The position numbers were made by a program, and so were the translations under genes. Shown piece after piece: positions 23,946 to 33,070 of a DNA stretch of 64,000 nt. Under the pieces are notes generated by a model. The model made no database searches. It saw nothing but the letters and a program-made list of their open reading frames with translations, and was not told where the DNA came from. Position 1 is the first letter of the stretch. Every line of letters starts with the position of its first letter. Location of the stretch: assembly GCA_964372415.1 (NCBI GenBank), contig CAYJQH010000001.1, positions 1-64,000 on the forward strand, read 5' to 3'. Source of the DNA: JAGORL01 sp964372415 (GTDB lineage: Bacteria > Patescibacteriota > Patescibacteriia > UBA9934).

Positions 23946-25133
23946 ATGGCAAAAATAACTGCGCCTAAAGGGGAGCGCACGTCTCCTCGGGCTGTTCGAA
24001 AACCTTTGTCACGGCAGCTGCGGTTGTATCAGCACATTGCTGTAGGTTTTGTTGTGGTGACGTTTTTACTCCTTCTCGGAGTCCTTTATCTTTCGGTTTC
24101 CCGAGCCACAATTCGTATAACGCCGCGAGCGGAATCGGTAAGTACCACGGTATCAATCGAGGTAAGTCCTAACCCAAACGAAGGTCAAGTAGCCGGTATT
24201 TCTAAAACAACAACTCTTGAGAAGAGTAGGGTTTTTGCCCTAGGAGCAGAGAACGCAACTCCGGTTGAAGGAAAGGCTAGTGGCTATGTAACTTTAGTTA
24301 ATGAATCGGCCAACGCTCAGCCGCTTGTAGTGAACACGCGTTTGTTATCTGACGGAGGTGTTCTTTTTCGTATTCAAGAGTATGTAACTGTGCCTTCGAA
24401 TAGCGAGATTCAGGTCTTAGCTTTGGCTGATCAACCAGGGAAAGGTGGCGAAATCGGCCCGGCCAAGTTTACTATCCCAGGACTCCCGGTCTCGCTTCAA
24501 GAAAGCATTTATGCCGTGAGTACTGAGGCGATGACAGGTGGCGTACAGTACGTTCGCGCCATAAATCAGGACGACATCGATAACGCCATAACTGAACTTG
24601 AAACCGAAATTCTGGTCGAGAGCAAGGCGGTGCTTGGTCAGGGCATTGATCGTGCCTTGTATGACAGCGAAGAAATAAACGTTGATATTGTTTCTTCAGG
24701 CGTCACAGTTGCCGTGGGTCAGGAGGTTGGTTCATTTACAGCTACCGCAAAAGCCAATGTTGAGGCTGTCTGGTATAACGAGGAGCAGCTTCTGGGTTTA
24801 GCCGGTGCAGAGCTTGCGAGCGAGGTATCTGATGGTTTTAAGCTTTTTAGTCTTAACGAAGATGGAGCCGAGATAAGTGTTGGCGACCTAGACGCTGCTT
24901 CTGGTTCAGCTACGCTTGTAGTTGTAATAAAAGGTATTTCGATCATTGCCGAAACAGCCCCATCACTTGATAAGGACCGGTTTGTTGGTCGTGCTCCGCA
25001 TGAAGTTCTTACTCTGCTAAGAGCTTCCGAAGCGGTTGAAGAAGCAAGTCTGAGTTTTACACCATTTTGGCTTAAGCGAGTGCCAACGCTCAAAGATCAC
25101 ATCAAGATTATCATCGAAAAACCAAAGGAATAA
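23946..25133 (+). CDS. membrane-anchored protein with large beta-rich exterior domain (possibly baseplate-J-like)
   Basis: 395 aa. A basic cytoplasmic N-terminus (1-30) and one transmembrane helix (about 34-55) precede a long extracytoplasmic region rich in beta-strand patterns (ATIRITPRAESVSTTVSIEVSP onward). Patescibacterial proteins of this build are often labelled baseplate J/gp47-like because of a shared central fold (GYVTLVNESANAQPLVVNTRLLS..., V-x-V-PS-N-SEIQV). That label is uncertain here. It may be an envelope or adhesion component. It is followed by a terminator. Confidence 0.6.
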   Translation: MAKITAPKGERTSPRAVRKPLSRQLRLYQHIAVGFVVVTFLLLLGVLYLSVSRATIRITPRAESVSTTVSIEVSPNPNEGQVAGISKTTTLEKSRVFALGAENATPVEGKASGYVTLVNESANAQPLVVNTRLLSDGGVLFRIQEYVTVPSNSEIQVLALADQPGKGGEIGPAKFTIPGLPVSLQESIYAVSTEAMTGGVQYVRAINQDDIDNAITELETEILVESKAVLGQGIDRALYDSEEINVDIVSSGVTVAVGQEVGSFTATAKANVEAVWYNEEQLLGLAGAELASEVSDGFKLFSLNEDGAEISVGDLDAASGSATLVVVIKGISIIAETAPSLDKDRFVGRAPHEVLTLLRASEAVEEASLSFTPFWLKRVPTLKDHIKIIIEKPKE

Positions 25134-25140
25134 GTATTTG

Positions 25141-25172
25141 ATCCCGACGCAAGGTCGGGATTGACCATTTTT
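25141..25172 (+). terminator. intrinsic terminator
   Basis: ATCCCGAC (25141-25148), loop GCAAG, GTCGGGAT (25154-25161), with a T-rich stretch CATTTTTC a few bases later. Confidence 0.75.
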
Positions 25173-25201
25173 CTCTCGCCCGGTATGTTGCTGTCAGTCT
25201 T

Positions 25202-26947
25202 ATGAATCCTCAAGAACTCGAGCACCTTCGTCACTCCTTAGCGCATCTTCTAGCCGCCGCCGTCATGGAAATGTATCCGGACGCTAAGCGCACCATTGGC
25301 CCGGCCATTGAAAGTGGTTTTTATTACGACTTCGAATTTTCACAGCCGATCTCTGAAGAAGATCTTCCGAAAATCGAAAAGCGCATGCGCAAGCTGTTGC
25401 CGACCTTCAAGAAGTTTGAACGCAGTGAGGTGTCGGCCAAAGACGCCAAGAAAGAGTTTGCTGACAACCCGTACAAACAAGAGCTTATTGATGAGTTTTC
25501 AAAAGACGGCCAGAAGCTTACTTTCTATACCTCTGGAAAATACACCGATCTTTGTCGTGGTGGCCATGCCGAGAGCCTGTCTGATTACGATCCTCAAGCC
25601 TTCGCTTTGACCAAGCTAGCCGGTGCTTACTGGCGTGGTGATGAAAATAACCCGCAACTAACCCGTATTTATGGCTTGGCTTTTGCTACCGCCGAAGAAT
25701 TAAAAAAACATTTGGCCATGCTTGAAGAGGCCAAAAAGCGCGATCACCGTAAACTTGGCCAAGAACTTGATCTTTTTACCTTTTCACCACTTGTTGGTCC
25801 GGGGCTACCTCTTTTTACCCCCCGCGGTACCATTCTGAGGGAGCAGCTAGTAAATTTTGTTTGGTCACTCATGAAGCCGTACGGTTATCAAAAGGTGAAC
25901 ATTCCGCACATGGCCAAGAGTGATTTATACAAAACAAGCGGCCACTGGGAAAAATTTGCTGACGACATTTTTCATATTTCTAGCAAGAAAACAGATGAGG
26001 TCTTTGTCATGAAACCCATGAACTGCCCGCATCACACCCAAATCTACGCTTCAAAGGTCAGAAGCTATCGTGACCTGCCACTGCGCTTTAGCGAAGTAAC
26101 GACTGTTTATCGCGACGAGAACACGGGGCAGCTACAGGGTTTGTCCAGGGTTCGTTCTATTACTCAGGATGACGCTCACGTTTTTTGTCGCATGGACCAA
26201 GTAAAAGATGAAGCTTTGGCGATCTACGACATCATCACCAAGTTTTATAAAGCTTTCGACATGCCCCTAAGGGTTCGTTTATCCATCTGGGACCCCAAGC
26301 ATCCGGAGAACTACTTGGGTGACAAAAAAGTTTGGCAACAGGCCATCGATACCCTCGAAAAGCTTTTAGACACAGATCTCAAGGTGCCGTTTGAGTGGGG
26401 CGAAGGCGAAGCCGCATTTTATGGGCCGAAGATCGATTTCATCGCTACCGATGCTATTGGCCGCGAATGGCAGCTCGCAACCATCCAACTTGATTTTAAT
26501 TTACCCAATCGTTTTGAGCTCGAATACGTTGATGCTAACAACGAGCGGCAACGGCCAGTCATGATCCATCGGGCAATCCTTGGCTCTCTCGAACGCTTTA
26601 TCGGTGTCATGATTGAGCATTATGCCGGCGCCTTCCCGATGTGGCTTGCTCCAGAGCAAATACGCATTGCTTCAGTAAGTGAAGACTATGCTGATTTTGC
26701 ATCTCAACTCGCCACAGAGCTAGAAGCTACTGGACTCCGAGTAGGCGTAGATATTTCGGGCGAAAAAGTAGGTAAGAAGATCCGTAACGCAGCGATGGAT
26801 AAAATTCCTTGGACTATTGTGGTCGGCGAAAAAGAAAAGAAGGGCGAGGCCCTTCAGATCAAAGTTTTTGGCTCAGAAAAGAGTTTAACTATTCCGCAGG
26901 AGGAGCTGATGACTCAGGCTCAGGCGGCGGCTCAATTGCCGGGGTAG
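25202..26947 (+). CDS. thrS: threonyl-tRNA synthetase lacking the TGS domain
   Basis: 581 aa, shorter than the usual ~640. It starts directly with the tRNA-SAD editing-type domain (LRHSLAHLLAAAVMEMYP, with LCRGGHAESL later), so the N-terminal TGS (ubiquitin-like) domain is absent. The class II catalytic core follows: motif 2 region YRDENTGQLQGLSRVRSITQDDAH, zinc ligand Cys275 in MKPMNCPHH, motif 3 HRAILGSLERFIG. The C-terminal anticodon-binding domain is complete. The stop overlaps the convergent 137-aa gene by 59 nt. TGS-less ThrS occurs in other reduced bacteria. Confidence 0.96.
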   Translation: MNPQELEHLRHSLAHLLAAAVMEMYPDAKRTIGPAIESGFYYDFEFSQPISEEDLPKIEKRMRKLLPTFKKFERSEVSAKDAKKEFADNPYKQELIDEFSKDGQKLTFYTSGKYTDLCRGGHAESLSDYDPQAFALTKLAGAYWRGDENNPQLTRIYGLAFATAEELKKHLAMLEEAKKRDHRKLGQELDLFTFSPLVGPGLPLFTPRGTILREQLVNFVWSLMKPYGYQKVNIPHMAKSDLYKTSGHWEKFADDIFHISSKKTDEVFVMKPMNCPHHTQIYASKVRSYRDLPLRFSEVTTVYRDENTGQLQGLSRVRSITQDDAHVFCRMDQVKDEALAIYDIITKFYKAFDMPLRVRLSIWDPKHPENYLGDKKVWQQAIDTLEKLLDTDLKVPFEWGEGEAAFYGPKIDFIATDAIGREWQLATIQLDFNLPNRFELEYVDANNERQRPVMIHRAILGSLERFIGVMIEHYAGAFPMWLAPEQIRIASVSEDYADFASQLATELEATGLRVGVDISGEKVGKKIRNAAMDKIPWTIVVGEKEKKGEALQIKVFGSEKSLTIPQEELMTQAQAAAQLPG

Positions 26948-27302
26948 GTGGCGTGGCAATAATTTCGGTTAGCCGAGCAAGGTCGCCGGCGATGTCATTT
27001 TTTAACATCTCCGCCTCCTTTTCAATTTGACCAATCTCCCGCAAAAATATCTCTTTCGCTTGGCGGAGTTCTTGGGCAAGTTTACGGTTAGCCATTTTGA
27101 TTTCAGGATCCTTGTTTTCAAGGATTGAGGGCAGTCGCAATAATTTTTTAGCCTGTTCTGAACGAATAGCTTGCTTCATGGCCTCAACAATAGCGCGTGT
27201 CGCGCCCTCGGTTTCTAGTCGATCGAAAAATGCCTGTTTTTTCACTTCTGGCAAAGAGACCTTTTCAAGAATTTCAAGCAATTTTTGCGCCTTCGGTGTC
27301 AT
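26889..27302 (-). CDS. hypothetical helical protein, 137 aa
   Basis: Not recognised. It is almost entirely alpha-helical and charged (KAQKLLEILEKVSLPEVKKQAFFDRLE; coiled coil about 75-110) with a Pro/Glu-rich tail, and no membrane segment or metal motif. Its 3' end overlaps thrS antisense by 59 nt. It begins 2 nt after the stop of the 219-aa gene upstream, so the pair is an operon. CPR genomes carry many such paired helical proteins of unknown role. Confidence 0.6.
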   Translation of the reverse strand: MTPKAQKLLEILEKVSLPEVKKQAFFDRLETEGATRAIVEAMKQAIRSEQAKKLLRLPSILENKDPEIKMANRKLAQELRQAKEIFLREIGQIEKEAEMLKNDIAGDLARLTEIIATPPTPAIEPPPEPESSAPPAE

Positions 27303-27304
27303 AA

Positions 27305-27964
27305 TTACTTAGCCGCCTGAGCTTCATCAAAGTCGCTCCAGGACTCAAGTTTATTCAGAGCTTGATCATCAAACACATTTTCAGTGGTATCTGTTTGCTT
27401 TAAGGTATTCAAATAGTCATCTACTGCACCTTGTTTAGCTAGCCGATATTGGGCTTCAGCAAGCAATCTACGTTCAAAGAGCTCCCGCGACTCCTCTTGG
27501 GCCACAGATAACCGTTCTGAGACTAGTGCGGTGGCTTCGCCTCTTTGACCTTTTTCTTTTGATAGCCTAGCCTCAATCTTCGACCTTAATATGGTGAAAG
27601 TTTCGGTCGCGTTTTTCCTAAAACGAGCTCCTAGTGTCTCAAGAAAGCCACGCGCGCCTTGTGCTGCCGTGAGCCGCACTTGGGCAATGGTGGCCATGAT
27701 CGAATCAAGTCTTTGACTCAAGGTCTCGGCTGTTTTTTCACTCGCTAATTCTTTTAGTTCGTTTGTAGTAAACAGAGGCCCCTGATCTTCTTCTGGGGCT
27801 AAAAATTCGTAAGGTGCCGCTGACTCCTTTTTTACTGCCCTAAGACTCCCCAGGTGCTTTACCCTTTCAATCCGCATATCATCCAAGGGAGCGAAGCTGT
27901 CGGCTGGTTGTTGAATAACAGCTTTTTCGGGGCGACGTACAGGTGTGAAGCGTTCGCGGACCAT
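27305..27964 (-). CDS. hypothetical helical protein, 219 aa
   Basis: I place the start at ATG 27964 (MVRERFTPVRRPEKAVIQ). The frame is open much further upstream, but that part overlaps the opposite-strand gene at 28083 and has no protein-like composition. Residues 80-200 are strongly helical with heptad character (ASEKTAETLSQRLDSIMATIAQ; RLSVAQEESRELFERRLLAEAQ). There is no transmembrane helix. Function unknown; co-transcribed with the 137-aa gene. Confidence 0.6.
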   Translation of the reverse strand: MVRERFTPVRRPEKAVIQQPADSFAPLDDMRIERVKHLGSLRAVKKESAAPYEFLAPEEDQGPLFTTNELKELASEKTAETLSQRLDSIMATIAQVRLTAAQGARGFLETLGARFRKNATETFTILRSKIEARLSKEKGQRGEATALVSERLSVAQEESRELFERRLLAEAQYRLAKQGAVDDYLNTLKQTDTTENVFDDQALNKLESWSDFDEAQAAK

Positions 27965-28082
27965 AGGTGCAAATTGTACCAATTTTTTGACATTTTTACC
28001 TTTACAGTGTGGACGATATTGACAGGGTAATAATTTTCGACTAAGGTACCGGGTTCCTTGTATAACTATCTTGGAGGTCACC

Positions 28083-28727
28083 GTGCCTGGACGACTCGTT
28101 TTTTCCCTGATTCTTGGGGAGGACGAAACGTCATTGGCGACTGCGGCCTCCCCCCAAACTTCGTTGCGTGACGCTCGCACGGTCGAGCAGATGCTCGACC
28201 AGGTTATCGCCTGGACTATTCCCAAAAACTGGGAAAAACTCGGCATGCTGTTTCGCTCAGAGATGCTCAAGGGTTGCGGCGGCAAAAAGCCGGCCCTGGG
28301 TGTGGTTCGCGAAACTGCCGAGTGCCTGCGAGACTTTCTTACGTACCTTGAAGAGATCCAAATCGAAGGCTCTCTCTGGGACACCCGGCTCGCCAAGCGA
28401 GTCAGTCAGTACCTAGCGGCGCCGCCTGACATTCGTCGGGCTGTGGCCGAACGAAAGCTGGCTCAGATCGCGATCACGCCAGGACTCAAGGTGGCCGAGG
28501 AGCAGTACCTCGAGTACTGTAATTCATTTCTGAGGCCGTTTGAGGATGAGATCGCTTATCGCTACAAGCTCAACGAGACCACGGATCTCGCTATTAGCTT
28601 CTTCCTTCTCGTCTCAGTGGCGACCAGGGAATGGCTGGTCACGATCGACCAGGGAGGAAAGCGATTGATGGAGCTTGCCCAAAGCAAGCTCGGCGACTCG
28701 ATCGAGGATAAGGTTGGGAATACGTAG
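28083..28727 (+). CDS. hypothetical protein, 214 aa, strong RBS
   Basis: GTG at 28083 is chosen because GGAGGT (28072-28077) is ideally spaced; the frame also has a TTG at 28071 inside the Shine-Dalgarno. The product is soluble and helical (PGRLVFSLILGEDETSLATA start; CLRDFLTYLEEIQIEGSLWD). I recognise no domain. It uses more C/G-ending codons than thrS or the 219-aa gene, which could mean a different origin. A -10-like TATAAC lies near 28061. A hairpin terminator begins at its stop. Confidence 0.65.
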   Translation: MPGRLVFSLILGEDETSLATAASPQTSLRDARTVEQMLDQVIAWTIPKNWEKLGMLFRSEMLKGCGGKKPALGVVRETAECLRDFLTYLEEIQIEGSLWDTRLAKRVSQYLAAPPDIRRAVAERKLAQIAITPGLKVAEEQYLEYCNSFLRPFEDEIAYRYKLNETTDLAISFFLLVSVATREWLVTIDQGGKRLMELAQSKLGDSIEDKVGNT

Positions 28728-28760
28728 GACTATGCTGTAAAGCGTGGTCCTCATTTTTTT
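28726..28760 (+). terminator. intrinsic terminator
   Basis: AGGAC (28726-28730) with inner GCT/AGC pairing and GTCCT (28747-28751), then a run of seven T (28754-28760). It overlaps the stop of the 28083 gene. Confidence 0.8.
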
Positions 28761-28780
28761 AAGGTTTTTTATTTGGCCTA

Positions 28781-28862
28781 TTTTCGACTCACGGAGCCTC
28801 GGCAGCTTCATCAACGTAGCATTAACTACGTCTCTTCGCTGCCGCTTCGTTCATCGAAACTA
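28781..28862. repeat. nested hairpin before miaA
   Basis: CGGCAGC (28800-28806) pairs with GCTGCCG (28838-28844) around an inner perfect ACGTAG/CTACGT hairpin. Weaker outer pairing (TTTCGA blocks) extends it to about 80 nt. It resembles in style the structure at 40305-40420. Confidence 0.55.
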
Positions 28863-28897
28863 GTCACAAATAAAGAAACCTTATATATTATCGAGCT

Positions 28898-29872
28898 ATG
28901 CGACTCTCCAAGCTTATTGCCGTTGTCGGCCCGACAGCTTCAGGTAAAACTGAGCTTGGTATTGTCCTCGCCAAAGAATTTGCCGGGGAAGTTTTAGCTT
29001 GCGATTCGCGCACCATCTACCGAGGCATGGATATCGGAACAGGCAAGCCACCCGAAGACCCTGGGCACGGCTCGGTGAGTCATGCCGCTTCAATCGACGA
29101 AGCCACGAGATCAATTCACGATTTATTTCAAGATAAACCACGTCTAGTTCAAGGAATTCCACACTGGGGGTTTAACCTGGCTGATCCCGATCAGGTGTTT
29201 ACAGTGGCTGAATTTCGCGACTACGCGGATAACAAAATATTAGAGATTCTTTCACGCGGCCGAGTGCCGATTCTTGTCGGCGGTACCGGGCTCTACATAC
29301 GTGCTCTCATAGACCGGCCGACTTTAACCAACATTCCCCCGAATCCGGCCCTACGCCAAGAGCTGGCTAATATGTCTGACAATGAACTCTACGAAGAGAT
29401 CGCGCACAAAGATCCCGACACGGCGGCGACGATCGACGAAAATAATCGCCGACGCTTGGAGCGGGCGGTCGAGATCTTACGCGCTAGTGGTCAGGTGCTT
29501 GCTGCGAGCCAAACCTTTGATGAACCTAAGTACAACGCACTGCAGATCGCTTTAGCTATCCCGCGCGACGAGCTCTACGCTCGCATCGACACACGTGTCG
29601 ATAATATGATCGCTCAAGGACTAGTCGACGAAGTTCGTAAATTACAAAAACAGTGGGGAAGTGAAGCGAATGCTTTGACTGGTATAGGTTATCGACAGAT
29701 TATCCAATTTTTTGCCGGCCAGACGACTCTCAAAGAAGCTATCATGCGTCTTAAGTACGATTCTCATCATTACGCCAAGCGCCAGGAAACCTGGTTTAGG
29801 GCTGATCCGCGTGTGCGGTGGGTTAAAAACACCAAAGCTGCCATTATGGCAGCTCGGGAGTTTTTAGCCTAA
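28898..29872 (+). CDS. miaA: tRNA dimethylallyltransferase MiaA
   Basis: A 324-aa enzyme that adds a dimethylallyl group to A37 of tRNAs reading UNN codons. P-loop GPTASGKT at 11-18, DSRTIYRGMDIGTGKP (36-51), the GGTGLYIRALI loop, and the late RRQ-like tract YAKRQETWFR all match the family. A TATATT box (28884-28889) lies 8 nt before the ATG, suggesting a leaderless transcript. The last 9 nt overlap the convergent gatB stop. Confidence 0.96.
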   Translation: MRLSKLIAVVGPTASGKTELGIVLAKEFAGEVLACDSRTIYRGMDIGTGKPPEDPGHGSVSHAASIDEATRSIHDLFQDKPRLVQGIPHWGFNLADPDQVFTVAEFRDYADNKILEILSRGRVPILVGGTGLYIRALIDRPTLTNIPPNPALRQELANMSDNELYEEIAHKDPDTAATIDENNRRRLERAVEILRASGQVLAASQTFDEPKYNALQIALAIPRDELYARIDTRVDNMIAQGLVDEVRKLQKQWGSEANALTGIGYRQIIQFFAGQTTLKEAIMRLKYDSHHYAKRQETWFRADPRVRWVKNTKAAIMAAREFLA

Positions 29873-31375
29873 AATGTTTTTGATCGCTTGAGCAGTTTTT
29901 CCTGGATCAGCATTCCCTTTGGTTTCTTTCATTACTTGACCCACAAAAAATTGAATTAACTTTATTTCGCCACTTTTATAACGCTCGGCTTCTTTGGGAT
30001 TTTCTTCAATCACTGTTTTAACAATCTCTTGGAGAGCATGCATGTCATCAAGACGTTTAGCGCCAAGCTCTTCCATAACGTGGCTCGGATCTGCTCCGTC
30101 GTCTAGCATTTTTCCGAGTACCTCTAGGCCTTTGGTGCCAGTGAGTTTTGAATCGGCCACTAAGGTGATGAATTCAGCAAAATTTTCCGGACTAAGCTTT
30201 GCAGTCCGAATATCGGATTTTCGTTCTTCAAGAAGTCCAAGTAGCTTAGAAAGGAGCCAGCCAGAGAAAGTTTTCATGAGTTTTTCTCGAGCCGCCAAGG
30301 CGTTTTCAGGTGATACATCCGGTCGCGCCTCAAGCCAAGCCGCAAGTTCACTTAACGCGGCCTCAGCAAAATTCGCGAGCGCTGGATCGTCAACCAAGAG
30401 ACGTGCATCATCTGGCTTAAAATGGTATTCCTTAATAAAACGTTGACGTTTGGCCGACGGCAGTTCTGGTAGGAGTGGCTTAAGCTCTTTAGCGAGTGAA
30501 GCGAGTTCCAAAGGTGGAATATCGGGTTCTGGAAAATAACGATAATCGGCCGAGCTCTCTTTGCTGCGTTGTTCTTCGGTTATCTGCTTAATATCATTCC
30601 AGCCTCGAGTGGTGGTGATTTGGGGCGGCTTGCCGGCCTCCCACAATTCAGTTTGTCTTTTAGTTTCGTAAGCTATGGCTCGTTCAATGTGGCGGAACGA
30701 GTTAATGTTTTTGATCTCGGTTTTAGCCGACAGAACGGGGGAAAGCGGTAAACCTGCCTCATCAATTTCGCGAAGCGAAATGTTTACATCACAACGTAAG
30801 TGACCGCGTTCCATGTCGGCGTCACTAATGCCAAGCGTACGGACTAGTAGTCGTAGTTCTTGGACGTAGGCTTTAGCTTGGGCAGCTGAACGAAAGTCTG
30901 GGCCGGTTACCACCTCACAAAGCGGCGTTCCACCTCGGTTGTAATCGACGTATGTTTTACCGTCGTCGCCATGGATATTCTTTGCCGCATCTTCTTCAAG
31001 ATGCATGCGCTCCAGTCGAACGGTAAAAGGCGCGTTTTCGCCCGGAACGTTGAAGGTTAGACTCCCTTCCGACATGATCGGCAAGTCAAATTGGGAGATT
31101 TGATAAGCTTTGGGTAAATCTGGATAAAAATAATTTTTTCTATCAAATTTTGAAAGTGGGGTAATCACGCCGTTTAAAGCTAAACCAAGAAGAACCGCAA
31201 AATTAACCGCCCGTTCGTTGGGGAGTGGTAAGGTTCCCGGATGACCGGTGCAGACCCCGCAGATCATGGTGTTTGGGGCTGCGTTTTCGCTGTGCGCCGA
31301 GCAACCACAAAACATTTTGGTTTTAGTTTTTAATTGAACGTGAGTTTCTATACCGATTATGGTTTGCAGGCGCAT
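29864..31375 (-). CDS. gatB: Asp/Glu-tRNA amidotransferase subunit GatB
   Basis: A 503-aa tRNA-binding and kinase-like subunit of GatCAB, which converts mischarged Glu-tRNA-Gln and Asp-tRNA-Asn. The N-terminal catalytic cradle (GIETHVQLKTKTKMFCGCS; HLEEDAAKNIH; DYNRGGTPLCEVVT) and C-terminal YqeY-like helical tail (about 355-503, ending QVMKETKGNADPGKTAQAIKNILG) are both complete. gatA and gatC are not in the window. ATG at 31375. Confidence 0.97.
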   Translation of the reverse strand: MRLQTIIGIETHVQLKTKTKMFCGCSAHSENAAPNTMICGVCTGHPGTLPLPNERAVNFAVLLGLALNGVITPLSKFDRKNYFYPDLPKAYQISQFDLPIMSEGSLTFNVPGENAPFTVRLERMHLEEDAAKNIHGDDGKTYVDYNRGGTPLCEVVTGPDFRSAAQAKAYVQELRLLVRTLGISDADMERGHLRCDVNISLREIDEAGLPLSPVLSAKTEIKNINSFRHIERAIAYETKRQTELWEAGKPPQITTTRGWNDIKQITEEQRSKESSADYRYFPEPDIPPLELASLAKELKPLLPELPSAKRQRFIKEYHFKPDDARLLVDDPALANFAEAALSELAAWLEARPDVSPENALAAREKLMKTFSGWLLSKLLGLLEERKSDIRTAKLSPENFAEFITLVADSKLTGTKGLEVLGKMLDDGADPSHVMEELGAKRLDDMHALQEIVKTVIEENPKEAERYKSGEIKLIQFFVGQVMKETKGNADPGKTAQAIKNILG

Positions 31376-31426
31376 AGTAGTCAGCAGACAAGTGTTTAGC
31401 TGGTTAGCTGATTGGGAGACGGGTCA

Positions 31427-32191
31427 TTATTTGGTTTGAGCGGGAGTATTTTGAGCCAGATCGTACGATTTTCTCAGGCTAAAGTAAAGGATGAGGTGAA
31501 ATATTAATAGCGGTGGCAAAAGTGCCATCTCGGTAATGTTAGCCGTAACTCCAAACCAGGCCAAGCGAAGTTCTGAGGCGGGAATAATGACTGACAACGT
31601 TTGTGCGGCAATAACAAATAATCCCCACAAGATTCCGCCAAAGATAAGATAACCAAGAAACAGTTTAAGCATGACTGATGTTATCTGTCCCTTAACTATT
31701 TCGTAACTATGCTCAAAGGCTTGCTTTAAATTTCTATTGGTCAAAGCCGAGGCGATGGGCGCAAAAGCAAAAACCGTATAAATAATAATTCCCGGCACAA
31801 TCAGAAAAATTAATCCAAGGAGTGTGGCTAAAGTTAAAACGACATTACTTAATAACACGGGGGCCAACCTTTTCCAGGCCCTAACGCTTAATCGGTCCAG
31901 ATTTATTGATTCGTTCTCTTCTTTAACGTAATGCAGAGCCGTGTAAAGAATTATGGCGGTTGATACCCAAGTGCCCAACAAAATAAAAATAACGTCAGCG
32001 GTAATTTTAAGAGCCTGACTGTATTCAGTTGGCAAGAATATAGTTGCAGTTAAAGATAACAGTAGAGGAATAAACAGCCAAGCTGTATACCCATAAAGCA
32101 CGCTCCATAAATCAAAAGAAACCTGAAAGCTTTCTTTTACTATGGTCAGGACGCTAGGCAACTTAGCCCCTGGTTTTCCTGAGGCTGTCAT
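31427..32191 (-). CDS. multi-pass membrane protein, paralogue of the next gene
   Basis: About 254 aa with six predicted transmembrane helices and no catalytic motif. It resembles the membrane domain seen in DUF/GDPD-type CPR proteins. The start is uncertain: ATG 32215 and 32191 both overlap the upstream stop, while a TTG at 32161 lies 1 nt after that stop and aligns best with the start of its upstream paralogue (PSVLTIVKESFQVSF versus ISLGQLLDTSLELYK). Overlapping or abutting genes show a shared operon. Function unknown. Confidence 0.65.
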   Translation of the reverse strand: MTASGKPGAKLPSVLTIVKESFQVSFDLWSVLYGYTAWLFIPLLLSLTATIFLPTEYSQALKITADVIFILLGTWVSTAIILYTALHYVKEENESINLDRLSVRAWKRLAPVLLSNVVLTLATLLGLIFLIVPGIIIYTVFAFAPIASALTNRNLKQAFEHSYEIVKGQITSVMLKLFLGYLIFGGILWGLFVIAAQTLSVIIPASELRLAWFGVTANITEMALLPPLLIFHLILYFSLRKSYDLAQNTPAQTK

Positions 32192-33023
32192 AGAGCACGA
32201 AATCCGTAACAACAATGAGCGGAGTGCTCGCGGCGCTCACGGTAACTGTGAACAGATAAGCCACGACGAAAATGATTTTGGTTAAAATGGTAGAGTTTGG
32301 GGCGGCAAGCACGGCTAGGAGCGAGAGGGCGGCGGGAACAATAAAGTTAATAAGTACAATGACGAACATGTAGATAAGTTTTGGTATAACAAAGCGGAAA
32401 AATGTTGCCCACCAACGCCCTTTTACAAGAGCAATGCTCTGTTTAACAGTTTGTATCCCCCGGGCGTTATCTAGGGCAAGGGCGTACGGCACAAAACCGA
32501 GTTCAATAGTAAGTTTGATTAGAAACACGGTAGCCGCGATACCGCCCACAAAAAATAGAAGAGCGCCTAGGGCAAGAAGAAAAAAGCTTGGTTGAGTCTG
32601 GGTTTGAGTAAAAATCATGAGTGCTAGTCCGGGAACAGGTAGCAGTGCCAGACCCAAGATAATGCCAAGCACAATAATACTGGCCATGACGTACGGTAAG
32701 AACAATTGCCAGGACTTTTTGCTGATAGCGGAAAGATCGGGTGTCTGACCTTTTGTTCGTGTCGAGGCAATGAGAATGACGGAGATGATTATCCAGGCGC
32801 TCACAACCGCCACAATAATAGCCCCAGCGATCGAGAAGCTGAACGACAACCAGTCAGCCAAGCCGCCCTGATTATTGCCAAGTGGTACGAGAAGACTACC
32901 AACTAAGCCAGGAATAAAAGCTGCCACGAGCCACAGAGAAATGCCCAAAAATTCTCGCCAGTATTTTTTATATAGTTCAAGACTGGTATCAAGAAGTTGG
33001 CCAAGACTAATGAGTTTCGTCAT
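32163..33023 (-). CDS. multi-pass membrane protein
   Basis: 286 aa from ATG 33023 (MTKLISLGQLLDTSLELYKKYWREFLGISLW); the open frame extends seven codons upstream. Six hydrophobic segments alternate with short loops, and the motif KQSIALVKGRWWATFFRFV before helix 5 matches the paralogue's KQAFEHSYEIVKGQITSVML. This looks like a tandem duplication. It could be a transporter-like or structural membrane protein; no substrate can be named. Confidence 0.7.
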   Translation of the reverse strand: MTKLISLGQLLDTSLELYKKYWREFLGISLWLVAAFIPGLVGSLLVPLGNNQGGLADWLSFSFSIAGAIIVAVVSAWIIISVILIASTRTKGQTPDLSAISKKSWQLFLPYVMASIIVLGIILGLALLPVPGLALMIFTQTQTQPSFFLLALGALLFFVGGIAATVFLIKLTIELGFVPYALALDNARGIQTVKQSIALVKGRWWATFFRFVIPKLIYMFVIVLINFIVPAALSLLAVLAAPNSTILTKIIFVVAYLFTVTVSAASTPLIVVTDFVLYDSLRKTRG

Positions 33024-33070
33024 ATGCTGAGACCCAAGACACAAGAGTGAAGCAGTATTAAGTATAACAT

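Noticed and set aside
23946..25133. Prophage tail gene
   Set aside because: The resemblance to baseplate J proteins is weak, the protein has a membrane anchor, and no other phage gene is nearby.
27965..28396. Long N-terminal extension of the minus-strand 219-aa gene
   Set aside because: It overlaps a well-supported gene on the other strand and has low-complexity, Ser/Arg-rich composition typical of antisense frames.
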